Made by a program: the position numbers and the translations under genes | Shown: piece by piece, positions 56,899 through 64,000 of the stretch | How the letters are laid out: each line of letters begins with the position of its first letter | How positions within the stretch are numbered: the first letter of the stretch is position 1 | Notes under the pieces: model-generated | What the model was told of the DNA's origin: nothing | The model's database searches: none | What the model saw: only the letters and a program-made list of their open reading frames with translations | Origin: Micromonospora sp. DSM 45708 | GTDB lineage: Bacteria; Actinomycetota; Actinomycetes; Mycobacteriales; Micromonosporaceae | Reading direction: 5' to 3' | Length of the DNA stretch: 64,000 nucleotides | Assembly (NCBI RefSeq): GCF_039566955.1 | Contig: NZ_CP154796.1 | Location: forward strand, 3,038,001 to 3,102,000

Positions 56899-58203
56899 TC
56901 AGTCCCGCGACAGGTCCAGCAGCGCGTCGGCCGGGTCCGGGCCGGGCGGACCCGCCGGCCACCACTGGCCGGAGCGCCTGCGGAACGGGTACCAGTGGCC
57001 GTCCCGGCCGTAGCGCACCTGCACGTCCCGGCCCACGGTCCAGCGGTTGCGCCAGTTCTTCACCTGCGGTGCGCCGTCGCCGGTGACCCCGGCCGCGCGC
57101 AGCGCGTCGGTGGCCCGGGACACCAGCTCCTTCGGCGGGCTGAACACCGCGTCGACCGCGTCCAGGCCGGCGACGCCGGCGTACTCCCAGGCCCTGATCG
57201 CCCGGGGCAGATCGTCGGCCCGGCCGCTGGCCTCGCCGAGGCGGCGCGCGGCCCGCGAGCGCGGCATCCGCGCCGCCAGCCGCACGGCGTCCTGCCAGGC
57301 GTCGGGCTCGGGCGCGAGCACCTCAGCCGCGGTGGCGGAGAGCAGGTGCCGGGCCCGGGACGCGGCGTCCGCGGCGAGCACGCCCAGCGCCTCGGCGTCC
57401 AGGCCGGGCGCGTCGTGCGGGTCCAGCAGCGGCGCGAGCGCCATCGGCTCACCGTGGACCGCCGGCGGCGGCGCGGGCAGCGCGGCCGGGGCGGTCGCGT
57501 ACGCCTCCTCGGCCCGGACGCCGACGACGGCCACCTCCTCGGCGGCGGCCGGGCGGCCGGTGTTGCGCGCGCGCAGCTCCTCGATCAGCTCCGGCTCCGC
57601 CCGCCCACGCATCAGCAGCAGCACGAACGGATCCCGGTCCAGCAGCCAGGACGCCTGGTAGGACAGCGCGGCGGCGTGCCGGCAGGGGTGGTCCCAGGAC
57701 GGGCAGTCGCACGCCGGCTCCAGGTCGCCGTAGCCGGGCAGCAGCCGCACCCCGGCGTCGTCGGCGGTGGCCACCAGTTCGCGCGGCATGTCCCGGTCGA
57801 GCAGCGCGGCGATGTGTCCGGCCCTGGCGGCGACCCGGTCCAGCAGGCGGTCCCACTGCGCGTCGGAGAGCGTTCCGATCCGGACCACGGTGTCGTGCGG
57901 GGTGTACTGGTCGCCGTCGTGCACCGGCGCGGAGATCCGCCCGGGGCTCACCGTGATCGGCCCGACCTGACCGGCGAACGCGTACCGCCGGCCCTTCCTG
58001 AGCTGGTCCGCGTCGAGCGCGGTGTGCTCCATCGACTCGATCCAGGCGTTGCCCCACCAGGTGTCGGCGAACGTCCGGCCGATCCGCCGGACCGGCCCGA
58101 ACGCCGCGAAGCTGCGGGCCCGCCCGTCGTCCCCGGCCGGCTCGGCCGCCTCGTCGTCGTCCAGCTCGTCGTCGAACCCGAAGTCGCAGTCCACGTCCGT
58201 CAT
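56899..58203 (-). CDS. SWIM zinc-finger protein paired with an SNF2 helicase
   Basis: The 434-residue protein has an acidic N-terminus (DDELDDDEAAEPAGDD), a domain starting FADTWWGNAWIESME, and a canonical SWIM finger CDCPSWDHPCRH (CxCx6CxH) about residue 165. A long Ala-rich C-terminal half contains a short GHWYPFRRRSGQWWPAG motif. SWIM proteins of this type occur next to SNF2 ATPases in many actinobacteria and probably give them DNA or partner specificity. Its ATG overlaps the helicase stop by 4 nt. Function unproven. Confidence 0.88.
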   Translation of the reverse strand: MTDVDCDFGFDDELDDDEAAEPAGDDGRARSFAAFGPVRRIGRTFADTWWGNAWIESMEHTALDADQLRKGRRYAFAGQVGPITVSPGRISAPVHDGDQYTPHDTVVRIGTLSDAQWDRLLDRVAARAGHIAALLDRDMPRELVATADDAGVRLLPGYGDLEPACDCPSWDHPCRHAAALSYQASWLLDRDPFVLLLMRGRAEPELIEELRARNTGRPAAAEEVAVVGVRAEEAYATAPAALPAPPPAVHGEPMALAPLLDPHDAPGLDAEALGVLAADAASRARHLLSATAAEVLAPEPDAWQDAVRLAARMPRSRAARRLGEASGRADDLPRAIRAWEYAGVAGLDAVDAVFSPPKELVSRATDALRAAGVTGDGAPQVKNWRNRWTVGRDVQVRYGRDGHWYPFRRRSGQWWPAGPPGPDPADALLDLSRD

Positions 58204-60992
58204 CCCTCGTCGTCGCGCAGCCGCACGAGCCGGAACAGCTCGGCGTCGGAGAGTTCGGTCAGCGCGGTCTCGCCGCCGGTGAGCACCGCGTCGGCCAGCT
58301 CCCGCTTGGACTCCAGCAGCGCCGCGATCCGGTCCTCCAGGGTGCCCTGGGCGATCAGCCGGTGCACCTGCACCGGCTTGGTCTGCCCGATCCGGTACGC
58401 CCGGTCGGTGGCCTGCTCCTCCACGGCCGGGTTCCACCACCTGTCGTAGTGGATGACGTGGTCGGCGCGGGTCAGGTTGAGACCGGTGCCGGCCGCCCTG
58501 AGGGAGAGCAGGAACACCGGCACCGCGCCGGCCTGGAACCGCTGGACCATCTGCTCGCGCTGCGGCACCGGTGTGCCGCCGTGCAGCAGTTGCGCCGGCA
58601 CGCCCCGGTCGGCCAGGTGCCGCTCCAGCAGCCGGGCCATCTGCACGTACTGGGTGAAGACCAGGGCGCCGCCGTCCTCGGCGAGGATGGTTTCCAGCAG
58701 GTCGTCGAGGAGCTGCAACTTCTCCGAGCGGCCGGACAGCTCGCCGTGCGGCTCCTTCAGGTAGTGCGCCGGGTGGTTGCACACCTGTTTCAGGCCGACG
58801 AGCAGCTTCAGCACCAGCCCGCGGCGGGCGATGCCGGTCGTACTGGTGCGGATCTCGCCCATCACCTCGTCGACGACCCGGCGGTAGAGCGTCGTCTGCT
58901 CGCCGGTGAGCGAGACCAGATGGTCGGTGACCGTCTTCGGCGGCAGCTCCGGCGCGATGCCCGGGTCGGACTTGCGGCGCCGCAGCAGGAACGGACGGAC
59001 CAGGCGGGACAACCGGTCCACGCCGGACGCGTCGCGGTCCACCTCGATCGGCCGGGCCCAGCGGGCCCGGAACGTGTCGACCCGGTCCAGCAGGCCGGGC
59101 GTGGTCCAGTCGAGAATGGCCCACAGCTCGGAAAGGTTGTTCTCCACCGGCGTGCCGGTCAGCGCCAGGCGGGCGTCGGCCGGGATCTCGCGCAGCGCCT
59201 TCGCGGTGCCGCTGAGCCGGTTCTTCACGTACTGCGCCTCGTCCGCGACCACCATCCCCCACCGCCGCCCGCCGAGCACCGCGGCGTCCAGCCGCATGGT
59301 GCCGTAGCTGGTCAGCACGAATCCCTCGGTGAGGTGGTCGAGTGAGCGGGCGGTGCCGTGGAACCGGCGGACCGGCACGCCCGGCGCGAACCGCCGGATC
59401 TCGCGTTCCCAGTTGCCGAGCACCGAGGCGGGGCAGACCACAAGCGTCGGCCCGGCGAGGGTCGGGTCGGCCCGGCGGCGCAGGTGCAGCGCGATGACCG
59501 TGATCGTCTTGCCCAGACCCATGTCGTCGGCGAGGCAGCCGCCGAAGCCGAGCGAGGTCATCCGGTCCAGCCAGCGCAGCCCGCGTAGCTGGTACCCGCG
59601 AAGCGTGCCGTCCAGCCCGGCCGGCGGGGCCGGGCGCTCCGGGCCGCCGTCCGGGTCGGCGATCCGCTCGCGCAGCGCGCCGAGCCAGCCGTCGGCCACC
59701 ACCTCGACGCGCTCGTCGTCCACCTCGGCGCTGGCGATCAGCGTGGCGGCCAGCGCGTCGTACGCCGTGAGCGGGCGGAGCCGGCGCTCCCGGGCCTTGC
59801 GCGCCAGCTCCGGCTCGACCGCCACCCACCGCCCGCGCAGCCGGACCACCGGCCGGGACGTGGCGACCAGGTCCATCTCCGCGTCGGTGAGCGCCGCGCC
59901 GCCGAGGGTGAGCTGCCAGCTTCGCGGCATCGGCGCGGCCGAGCGGAAGAAGCCGGCCGGATCGGCCGGCTGTTCCGGCGGCGAGGAGATCAGGACGCGG
60001 GCGTCGAGCTCGCGGGACAACCGCGGCGGCCACTCGACGTCGATGCCGGCCGAGGCGAGTCGCCGTTCGGCGCCGCCGAGCAGGTCGACCAGGTCCTCAT
60101 CGAGCAGCTCCAGCTCGACCGGGGCGGCCTCGTCGAGCAGCCGGGCCAGCGGCTGCCACACCGTGGCGGCCCGGCGCACCGCGCGCATGGCCTCGAACGT
60201 GGCCTGCTCGCCGAGCCCGTGCCCGTCGCCCGTCCACAGCGCCGCCGCGTCGCTGACCACTGTCGGGTCGGCGAGGCTGCGCAGGCGGACCACGGCGGTG
60301 AGACCGATGGCCCCGAGGTCGCCGCGCTCTTCCAGCCGCAATGCCACCCGCAGCCCGGTGTCCACGCCGGCGGAGACCTCCCGCGCCCACTCGCGCAGCT
60401 CCTCCGCCGGCTGCGGGGCCAGGCCCGCGAACCGGTCGTCGCCGGTCAGCCACGGCGCTGCCGGGATGCGCGGCAGCGTGTCGGCCACCGCGTCCAGGAA
60501 CGCCCGGACCAGGTTCTCGGCGTCGGGCAGCAGGAGCGTCTCGGCGAACGGGTCGACAGGCGTGGCGCGGGCCTCGGCCGGCATCGCCGCGGCGAGCGCG
60601 CGGACGCGTTCCACGTCCGCGACGTCGAACGGGCCGACCCGCCAGGCGTCGTGCCCGGCCGGCGTGACGCCGGGCAGCAGCCGGCCGCGCGCCACCAGGT
60701 GCAGGCCGGTGACCGCCACCGCCGACCAGAACGCGGCGGCGGGCGTCACGTCCGCCTCGTCGCGCAGCGCGACGAGCTGCCGGACCGCGTCGGCGACCGG
60801 TACGGCGCAGACCCGCACCCGCCACGCGGCGACCGGACCGTCGAGGGGCAGTGCCAGCTCCCCCTCGCGGACCTCGCCGAGGTCGTCGCACTCGTCCGGC
60901 ACGGCGTCGCCGGTCGGATCGTAGAAGCTCACCGTGCCGGCCCGGGGCGGGTCGCCCGGCGCGAAGACGACCGCGAACCGCCCGAGCAGCAC
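58200..60992 (-). CDS. SNF2-family DEAD/DEAH-box helicase (RapA/HepA-like)
   Basis: This is a 930-residue ATPase. The N-terminal half (1-450) is a family-specific SNF2_assoc region. Then comes the SNF2 core: Walker A ADDMGLGKT (K495), VCPASVLGNWEREI, DEAQ (584-587), ALTGTPVENNLSELW, and the helicase C domain with FTQYVQMARLLERHL, SLRAAGTGLNL and ATDRAYRIGQ. It likely moves along double-stranded DNA to remodel protein-DNA or transcription complexes. I choose GTG 60992 because GGGAGG lies 8 nt upstream; the longer frame to a TTG at 61046 has no such signal. A TetR-like site lies at 61053. Confidence 0.92.
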   Translation of the reverse strand: MLLGRFAVVFAPGDPPRAGTVSFYDPTGDAVPDECDDLGEVREGELALPLDGPVAAWRVRVCAVPVADAVRQLVALRDEADVTPAAAFWSAVAVTGLHLVARGRLLPGVTPAGHDAWRVGPFDVADVERVRALAAAMPAEARATPVDPFAETLLLPDAENLVRAFLDAVADTLPRIPAAPWLTGDDRFAGLAPQPAEELREWAREVSAGVDTGLRVALRLEERGDLGAIGLTAVVRLRSLADPTVVSDAAALWTGDGHGLGEQATFEAMRAVRRAATVWQPLARLLDEAAPVELELLDEDLVDLLGGAERRLASAGIDVEWPPRLSRELDARVLISSPPEQPADPAGFFRSAAPMPRSWQLTLGGAALTDAEMDLVATSRPVVRLRGRWVAVEPELARKARERRLRPLTAYDALAATLIASAEVDDERVEVVADGWLGALRERIADPDGGPERPAPPAGLDGTLRGYQLRGLRWLDRMTSLGFGGCLADDMGLGKTITVIALHLRRRADPTLAGPTLVVCPASVLGNWEREIRRFAPGVPVRRFHGTARSLDHLTEGFVLTSYGTMRLDAAVLGGRRWGMVVADEAQYVKNRLSGTAKALREIPADARLALTGTPVENNLSELWAILDWTTPGLLDRVDTFRARWARPIEVDRDASGVDRLSRLVRPFLLRRRKSDPGIAPELPPKTVTDHLVSLTGEQTTLYRRVVDEVMGEIRTSTTGIARRGLVLKLLVGLKQVCNHPAHYLKEPHGELSGRSEKLQLLDDLLETILAEDGGALVFTQYVQMARLLERHLADRGVPAQLLHGGTPVPQREQMVQRFQAGAVPVFLLSLRAAGTGLNLTRADHVIHYDRWWNPAVEEQATDRAYRIGQTKPVQVHRLIAQGTLEDRIAALLESKRELADAVLTGGETALTELSDAELFRLVRLRDDEG

Positions 60993-61052
60993 CCTCGAAA
61001 CCTCCCGATCGTCGATGCGGCGCAGCCGTCTGCCGATGCCCCACAACCCTGG

Positions 61053-61068
61053 CGTACAACGTACCGTA
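61053..61068. promoter_or_regulatory. TetR-like operator site 2 (SNF2 operon)
   Basis: On the minus strand TACGGTACGTTGTACG matches the tetR site (TACCGTATCGCGTACG) at 11 of 16 positions, including TAC.GTA and GTACG. It lies 61-76 nt before the chosen helicase start, a typical promoter position. Confidence 0.45.
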
Positions 61069-61109
61069 GATCGCCCGGCGGAGCCGTCCCGTCCGGGGCG
61101 GACGACGCG

Positions 61110-61943
61110 TCAGGCGCTCAGGGATCGGTACCTGACGACCGACAGCGGCAGGAAGATCGCGGCCAGGAGCAGTGGCCACACCACGGCCATCACCGGATAG
61201 TGGGAGGCCACCCAGGAGTCGCCGCCCCAGCCGGGGTTGCCGCACAGCTCCCGGACGGCGCCGACGGTGGCCGACAGCGGGTTCCACTCCGCCACCGCCC
61301 CGAGCCACGCGGGCATGGTGGACGGCGCCACGAACGCGTTGGACAGGAAACCGAGCGGGAACTCCACCGTCTGCACGCCGGCGACCGCCGCGGGCCCCTT
61401 CATCACCAGGCCCAGGAAGATGCCGACCCAGACCAGGGCGAAGCGCAGCAGCAGGATCAGCCCGAACGCGGCGAGCGTGTCGCCGGCGCCGCCGTGCGCC
61501 CGCCACCCGACGGCGAGGCCGGCGAGCACCATCACCGCGAGGGTGACCACCGCGAACAGCAGGTCGGCCACGGCGCGGCCGAGCAGCGGGGCCAGCGGCG
61601 ACACCGGCATCGACCGGAGCCGGTCGGTGACGCCGCGGTCCATGTCGGCGGAGACGGCCAACGTGGTGAGGCTGATGCCGAACACCATGGTCATGGCGAA
61701 CATGCCGGGCATCAGGAACTCGCGGTAGCTGCCGCCGCCCGGCACCCGCAGGGCGCCGCCGAACAGGTAGGCGAACATCAGCACCATGACGATGTCGAAG
61801 CCCAGCGACGCGATCAGCGGCCCCGGGTCGCGACGCCAGCGCGCCAGGCTGCGCATCGTCAGGGTGACGCTGTCGGCGAGCAGGCACGGCCGGCCGGGCA
61901 CGACGTCCGGGCCGACCGCGGTGGGCAGCGTCGCGCTGGTCAC
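61110..61943 (-). CDS. ABC-2 type exporter permease (DrrB-like)
   Basis: The 277-residue membrane protein has about six helices and the ABC-2 pattern: an N-terminal RSLARWRRDPGPLIASLGF, FLMPGMFAMTMVFG, and DRLRSMPVSPLAPLLGRAVADL. It resembles DrrB of the daunorubicin exporter and typical drug-resistance permeases. It starts with GTG overlapping the ATPase stop (GTGA). The transported compound is unknown. It probably forms a 2+2 exporter with the upstream ATPase. Confidence 0.92.
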   Translation of the reverse strand: MTSATLPTAVGPDVVPGRPCLLADSVTLTMRSLARWRRDPGPLIASLGFDIVMVLMFAYLFGGALRVPGGGSYREFLMPGMFAMTMVFGISLTTLAVSADMDRGVTDRLRSMPVSPLAPLLGRAVADLLFAVVTLAVMVLAGLAVGWRAHGGAGDTLAAFGLILLLRFALVWVGIFLGLVMKGPAAVAGVQTVEFPLGFLSNAFVAPSTMPAWLGAVAEWNPLSATVGAVRELCGNPGWGGDSWVASHYPVMAVVWPLLLAAIFLPLSVVRYRSLSA

Positions 61944-62911
61944 GCGGGCACCTCCCCGGCGGTCCCCGGGCGGTGGCCGGTCAGGTGCAGGAACACCTCG
62001 TCGAGCGTCGGACGGCGCAGCGCCACGTCCGCCACGGTGACGCCGCCGGCGTCGAGCGCCCGCAGCAGCTCGGTGAGCGCGCCCGCGCGGTTGCCGACCC
62101 GGGCGCTGACGAGGCGGCGGTCGGGGTCGACCTCCGGCTCCGCACGGGCGACCAGACGGAGCCGCGCGGCGGCCACGGTCAGGTCACCGGCGTCGTGCAC
62201 CACGAGGTCGATCCGGTCGCCGCCGAGCCGCGCCTTCAACTCGTCGGGGGTGCCCTCGGCGATGACCCGTCCGGTGTCGATCACCGAGATCTGGTCGGCG
62301 AGCTGGTCGGCCTCGTCCAGGTACTGCGTGGTGAGCAGCACGGTGGTGCCGGCGCGGACCAGCTCACGGACGGCCTCCCAGACCTCGTTGCGGCTGCGCG
62401 GGTCCAGACCGGTGGTCGGCTCGTCGAGGAAGAGCACCGACGGGGTGAGGATCATGCCGGCGGCGAGGTCGAGCCGGCGTCGCATGCCGCCCGAGTACGC
62501 CTTGACCGGCTTGTCGCCGGCCTCGGCGAGGCCGAAGCGCTCCAGCAGCTCGGTGGCACGCCGCCGGGCCCGCTTCGTGCCGAGGTGGCAGAGCCGGCCG
62601 AAGATGACGAGGTTCTGGTAGCCGCTGAGCACCTCGTCCACCGCGGCGTGCTCCCCGACCAGACCGATGCGGTGGCGCACCCGGTCGGCCTGCCGGGCGA
62701 TGTCGAAGCCGGCGACCTCGGCCCGGCCCTCGTCGAACCGGAGCAGGGTGGACAGGATGCGCACCGAGGTGGTCTTGCCGGCGCCGTTCGGGCCGAGCAG
62801 TCCGCACACGGTGCCCGGCGGGACCCGCAGGTCGAACCCGTCCAGGGCGTAGCTGTCCCCGTACCGCTTGCGCAGCCCCTCCGCGATGATCGCGTGCTCG
62901 CCCGCTGTCAC
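61940..62911 (-). CDS. ABC exporter ATP-binding protein (DrrA-like)
   Basis: The 323-residue ATPase of the daunorubicin-resistance family has Walker A GPNGAGKT, Q-loop region GEHAAVDEVLSGYQNL, signature YSGGMRRRLDLAAGMI, Walker B VLFLDEPTTGLDP and QYLDEADQLAD. The C-terminal extension ends with ALRRPTLDEVFLHLTGH, the DrrA mark. GTG 62911 follows GGAGGAGG; the frame further upstream lacks family features. A TetR-like operator lies 42-57 nt upstream. Confidence 0.93.
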   Translation of the reverse strand: MTAGEHAIIAEGLRKRYGDSYALDGFDLRVPPGTVCGLLGPNGAGKTTSVRILSTLLRFDEGRAEVAGFDIARQADRVRHRIGLVGEHAAVDEVLSGYQNLVIFGRLCHLGTKRARRRATELLERFGLAEAGDKPVKAYSGGMRRRLDLAAGMILTPSVLFLDEPTTGLDPRSRNEVWEAVRELVRAGTTVLLTTQYLDEADQLADQISVIDTGRVIAEGTPDELKARLGGDRIDLVVHDAGDLTVAAARLRLVARAEPEVDPDRRLVSARVGNRAGALTELLRALDAGGVTVADVALRRPTLDEVFLHLTGHRPGTAGEVPA

Positions 62912-62952
62912 GTGGCCTCCTCCTCCGCAGTGCCGGCCTTCGACGCCGCTAG

Positions 62953-62968
62953 CGTACATCATACGGTA
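62953..62968. promoter_or_regulatory. TetR operator site 3 (drrA-like promoter)
   Basis: On the minus strand TACCGTATGATGTACG is identical to the tetR promoter site except for the three central bases (13 of 16). It is 42-57 nt before the exporter ATPase start. This supports control of the exporter by the TetR gene 5 kb away. Confidence 0.65.
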
Positions 62969-63172
62969 AACAGTACGGCGAGACCGGACACGACGCGGGG
63001 ACGCCGGCTGGACGGCGGGGTCACGACATGCGGCGGGGCGCGATCCGGATTCGGCGGGGTGCGGTCCGGCGACGGCCGGGACGGCGCGGAGCGGGCCTCG
63101 CGACGGCGAATCGGCCCGGGAAAGAGCGGAGGCAAACGCGTCCTCCGCCACCACCACCATATAGCAGACCCC

Positions 63173-63191
63173 GGGTCTTGCGGCAAGACCC
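63173..63191 (+). promoter_or_regulatory. rifamycin-associated element (RAE) upstream of helR
   Basis: GGGTCTTGCGGCAAGACCC is a perfect palindrome: two 9-bp arms around a central G, 19 bp in all. Length, TTGC-N-GCAA core and position before a HelR-type gene agree with the RAE described upstream of rifamycin-inactivating and HelR genes in actinobacteria. It is 157 nt before the helR start and may overlap the -35 region (TTGCGG). Confidence 0.75.
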
Positions 63192-63348
63192 CGGTAGGGG
63201 CGCAGAATGGCCGGCCGAAGCGATTCCCCCGACAAGGACAAGGCCGCCAGGAGCGGCGGGTGGCTCGTGTCCGCGTCCGCCCGGACCGGCCCACCACAAG
63301 CCTCGCGGCACACCGGCCGGCCGCCGGCCGCAGATCGGAGCTGATTTC

Positions 63349-64000
63349 GTGAATCAATCCGCCACCAGCGTCTTCGACCTTCCCGAGCACCTCCGGGCGA
63401 AGGCCGATCCCGAACTGATCGCCGACGACGAACGGCACTTCACGACCATCGGGGAGAGCCTGCGACGGTCGATCGCCGAACTGTCCGACCGGCTGGACGC
63501 CGAGCGCCGGGCCGCCGGCGGCAAGGGCCGCCAGGCCGTCGACCGGGACCAGGAGATCCGCCGACTGACCGCGCGGCTGCGTACCCTGCGCCGGTACGGC
63601 CTCGACCTGTGCCTGGGCCGGATGGTCGGCGCGGACGGCGCCGACCCGGTGTACGTGGGCCGGCTCGGCCTCACCGACGGCGCGGGCGGCCGGCTGCTGC
63701 TGGACTGGCGCTCCCCGGCCGCCGAGCCGTTCTTCGGCGCGACCCACGCCAACCCGATGGGCCTGGCCAGCCGCCGCCGGTACCGCTGGACGCGGGGTCG
63801 GATCACCGACTACTGGGACGAGGTGTTCACCGCGGACCGGCTGGCCGGGCACGCCGCGCTCGACGACCAGTCCGCGTTCATCGCCAGCCTGGGCGACACC
63901 CGGTCGGCCCGGATGCGGGACGTGCTCGGCACCATCCAGGCCGACCAGGACGCCATCATCCGGGCCGGGTCGCGCGGCACGCTGGTGGTCGACGGCGGGC
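63349..64000 (+). CDS. helR: HelR/HelD-type RNA polymerase-recycling helicase-like ATPase (partial, 5' end)
   Basis: The first 217 residues of a HelD-family protein are present; the window ends just before the expected Walker A (VVDGG...). The N-terminal coiled-coil that enters the RNA polymerase secondary channel is visible at about residues 24-85 (ADDERHFTTIGESLRRS ... RLTARLRTLRRYG). It is followed by the 1A domain with VGRLGLTD and LLLDWRSPAAEPFF, typical of HelD. HelR displaces rifamycin from RNA polymerase. GTG 63349 has CGGAG 8 nt upstream. The RAE upstream implies induction by rifamycins. Confidence 0.85.
   Translation, partial: MNQSATSVFDLPEHLRAKADPELIADDERHFTTIGESLRRSIAELSDRLDAERRAAGGKGRQAVDRDQEIRRLTARLRTLRRYGLDLCLGRMVGADGADPVYVGRLGLTDGAGGRLLLDWRSPAAEPFFGATHANPMGLASRRRYRWTRGRITDYWDEVFTADRLAGHAALDDQSAFIASLGDTRSARMRDVLGTIQADQDAIIRAGSRGTLVVDGG

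Larger units (their letters stand above)
62912..63348. other. 437-bp divergent control region between the drrA-like gene and helR
   Basis: No gene is supported here. The left side holds the drrA-like promoter with the TetR-like site (62953-62968). The right side holds the 19-bp rifamycin-associated palindrome (63173-63191). A CAGAAT (63203-63208), 12 nt after the palindrome, is a candidate -10 for helR. The rest has no structure I could assign. Confidence 0.6.

Overview
The window looks like chromosome of a high-GC Gram-positive actinomycete, most probably Micromonosporaceae (Micromonospora-like). The pointers are very GC-rich third codon positions, frequent GTG starts, 4-bp ATGA/GTGA gene overlaps, RbpA, a paired Lnt/polyprenol-phosphate mannose synthase, a mycothiol-type DinB protein, an actinobacterial HelR with a rifamycin-associated palindrome, and secreted GH18 and GH30 enzymes. 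The genus is inferred from gene content; no rRNA, tRNA, CRISPR array, IS element or phage gene was seen.

Layout. 0-5 kb: POT-family peptide transporter, rbpA behind a SigR-like promoter, fxsA, and lnt plus polyprenol-phosphate mannose synthase. 5.6-14 kb: an anaerobe-style lysine degradation cluster. The leftward operon is kdd, amidohydrolase, kamD, kamE, kal and a MutL/GlmL-like chaperone; kamA is divergent. kce and the CoA-transferase genes are not here. 14-17 kb: CsbD stress protein, a histidine phosphatase, an Lrp/AsnC regulator, an orphan DUF433 protein and an acyl-CoA dehydrogenase. 17.1-24.3 kb: a tightly coupled five-gene operon (SWIM-like zinc protein, DUF5691-like protein, VWA protein, MoxR-type AAA+ ATPase, DUF5682-like protein). 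It resembles the uncharacterised E. coli yehL/M/P/Q group and is the best candidate here for an undescribed system.

24-39.6 kb: cupin, YccF, an FkbM methyltransferase, then carbohydrate genes. These are a LacI regulator, a peptide-class (SBP family 5) ABC importer and a GH1 beta-glucosidase in one direction, a secreted GH30 with a ricin-type lectin domain, and a ROK regulator divergent from a secreted GH18 chitinase. Together they suggest use of beta-glucans and chitin, with oligosaccharides imported by a Dpp/Opp-type system and hydrolysed inside the cell. 39.6-52 kb: an M1-aminopeptidase remnant, soluble transhydrogenase, a methyltransferase, a second Opp-type operon ending in a gamma-glutamyltransferase-like gene (gamma-glutamyl peptide or glutathione salvage), an AidB-like acyl-CoA dehydrogenase and a MOSC protein.

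52-64 kb: GNAT and PatB-type aminotransferase (divergent), DinB and WYL regulator (divergent around a clear operator), NIPSNAP, a TetR regulator, an SNF2 helicase-SWIM protein pair, a DrrAB-type ABC exporter, and the first 652 bp of helR behind a 19-bp palindrome matching the rifamycin-associated element. Three near-identical operator-like sites lie before tetR, the SNF2 operon and drrA, suggesting one TetR regulon. Two RNA-polymerase-protecting factors linked to rifamycin tolerance, RbpA and HelR, lie near the two ends of the window.
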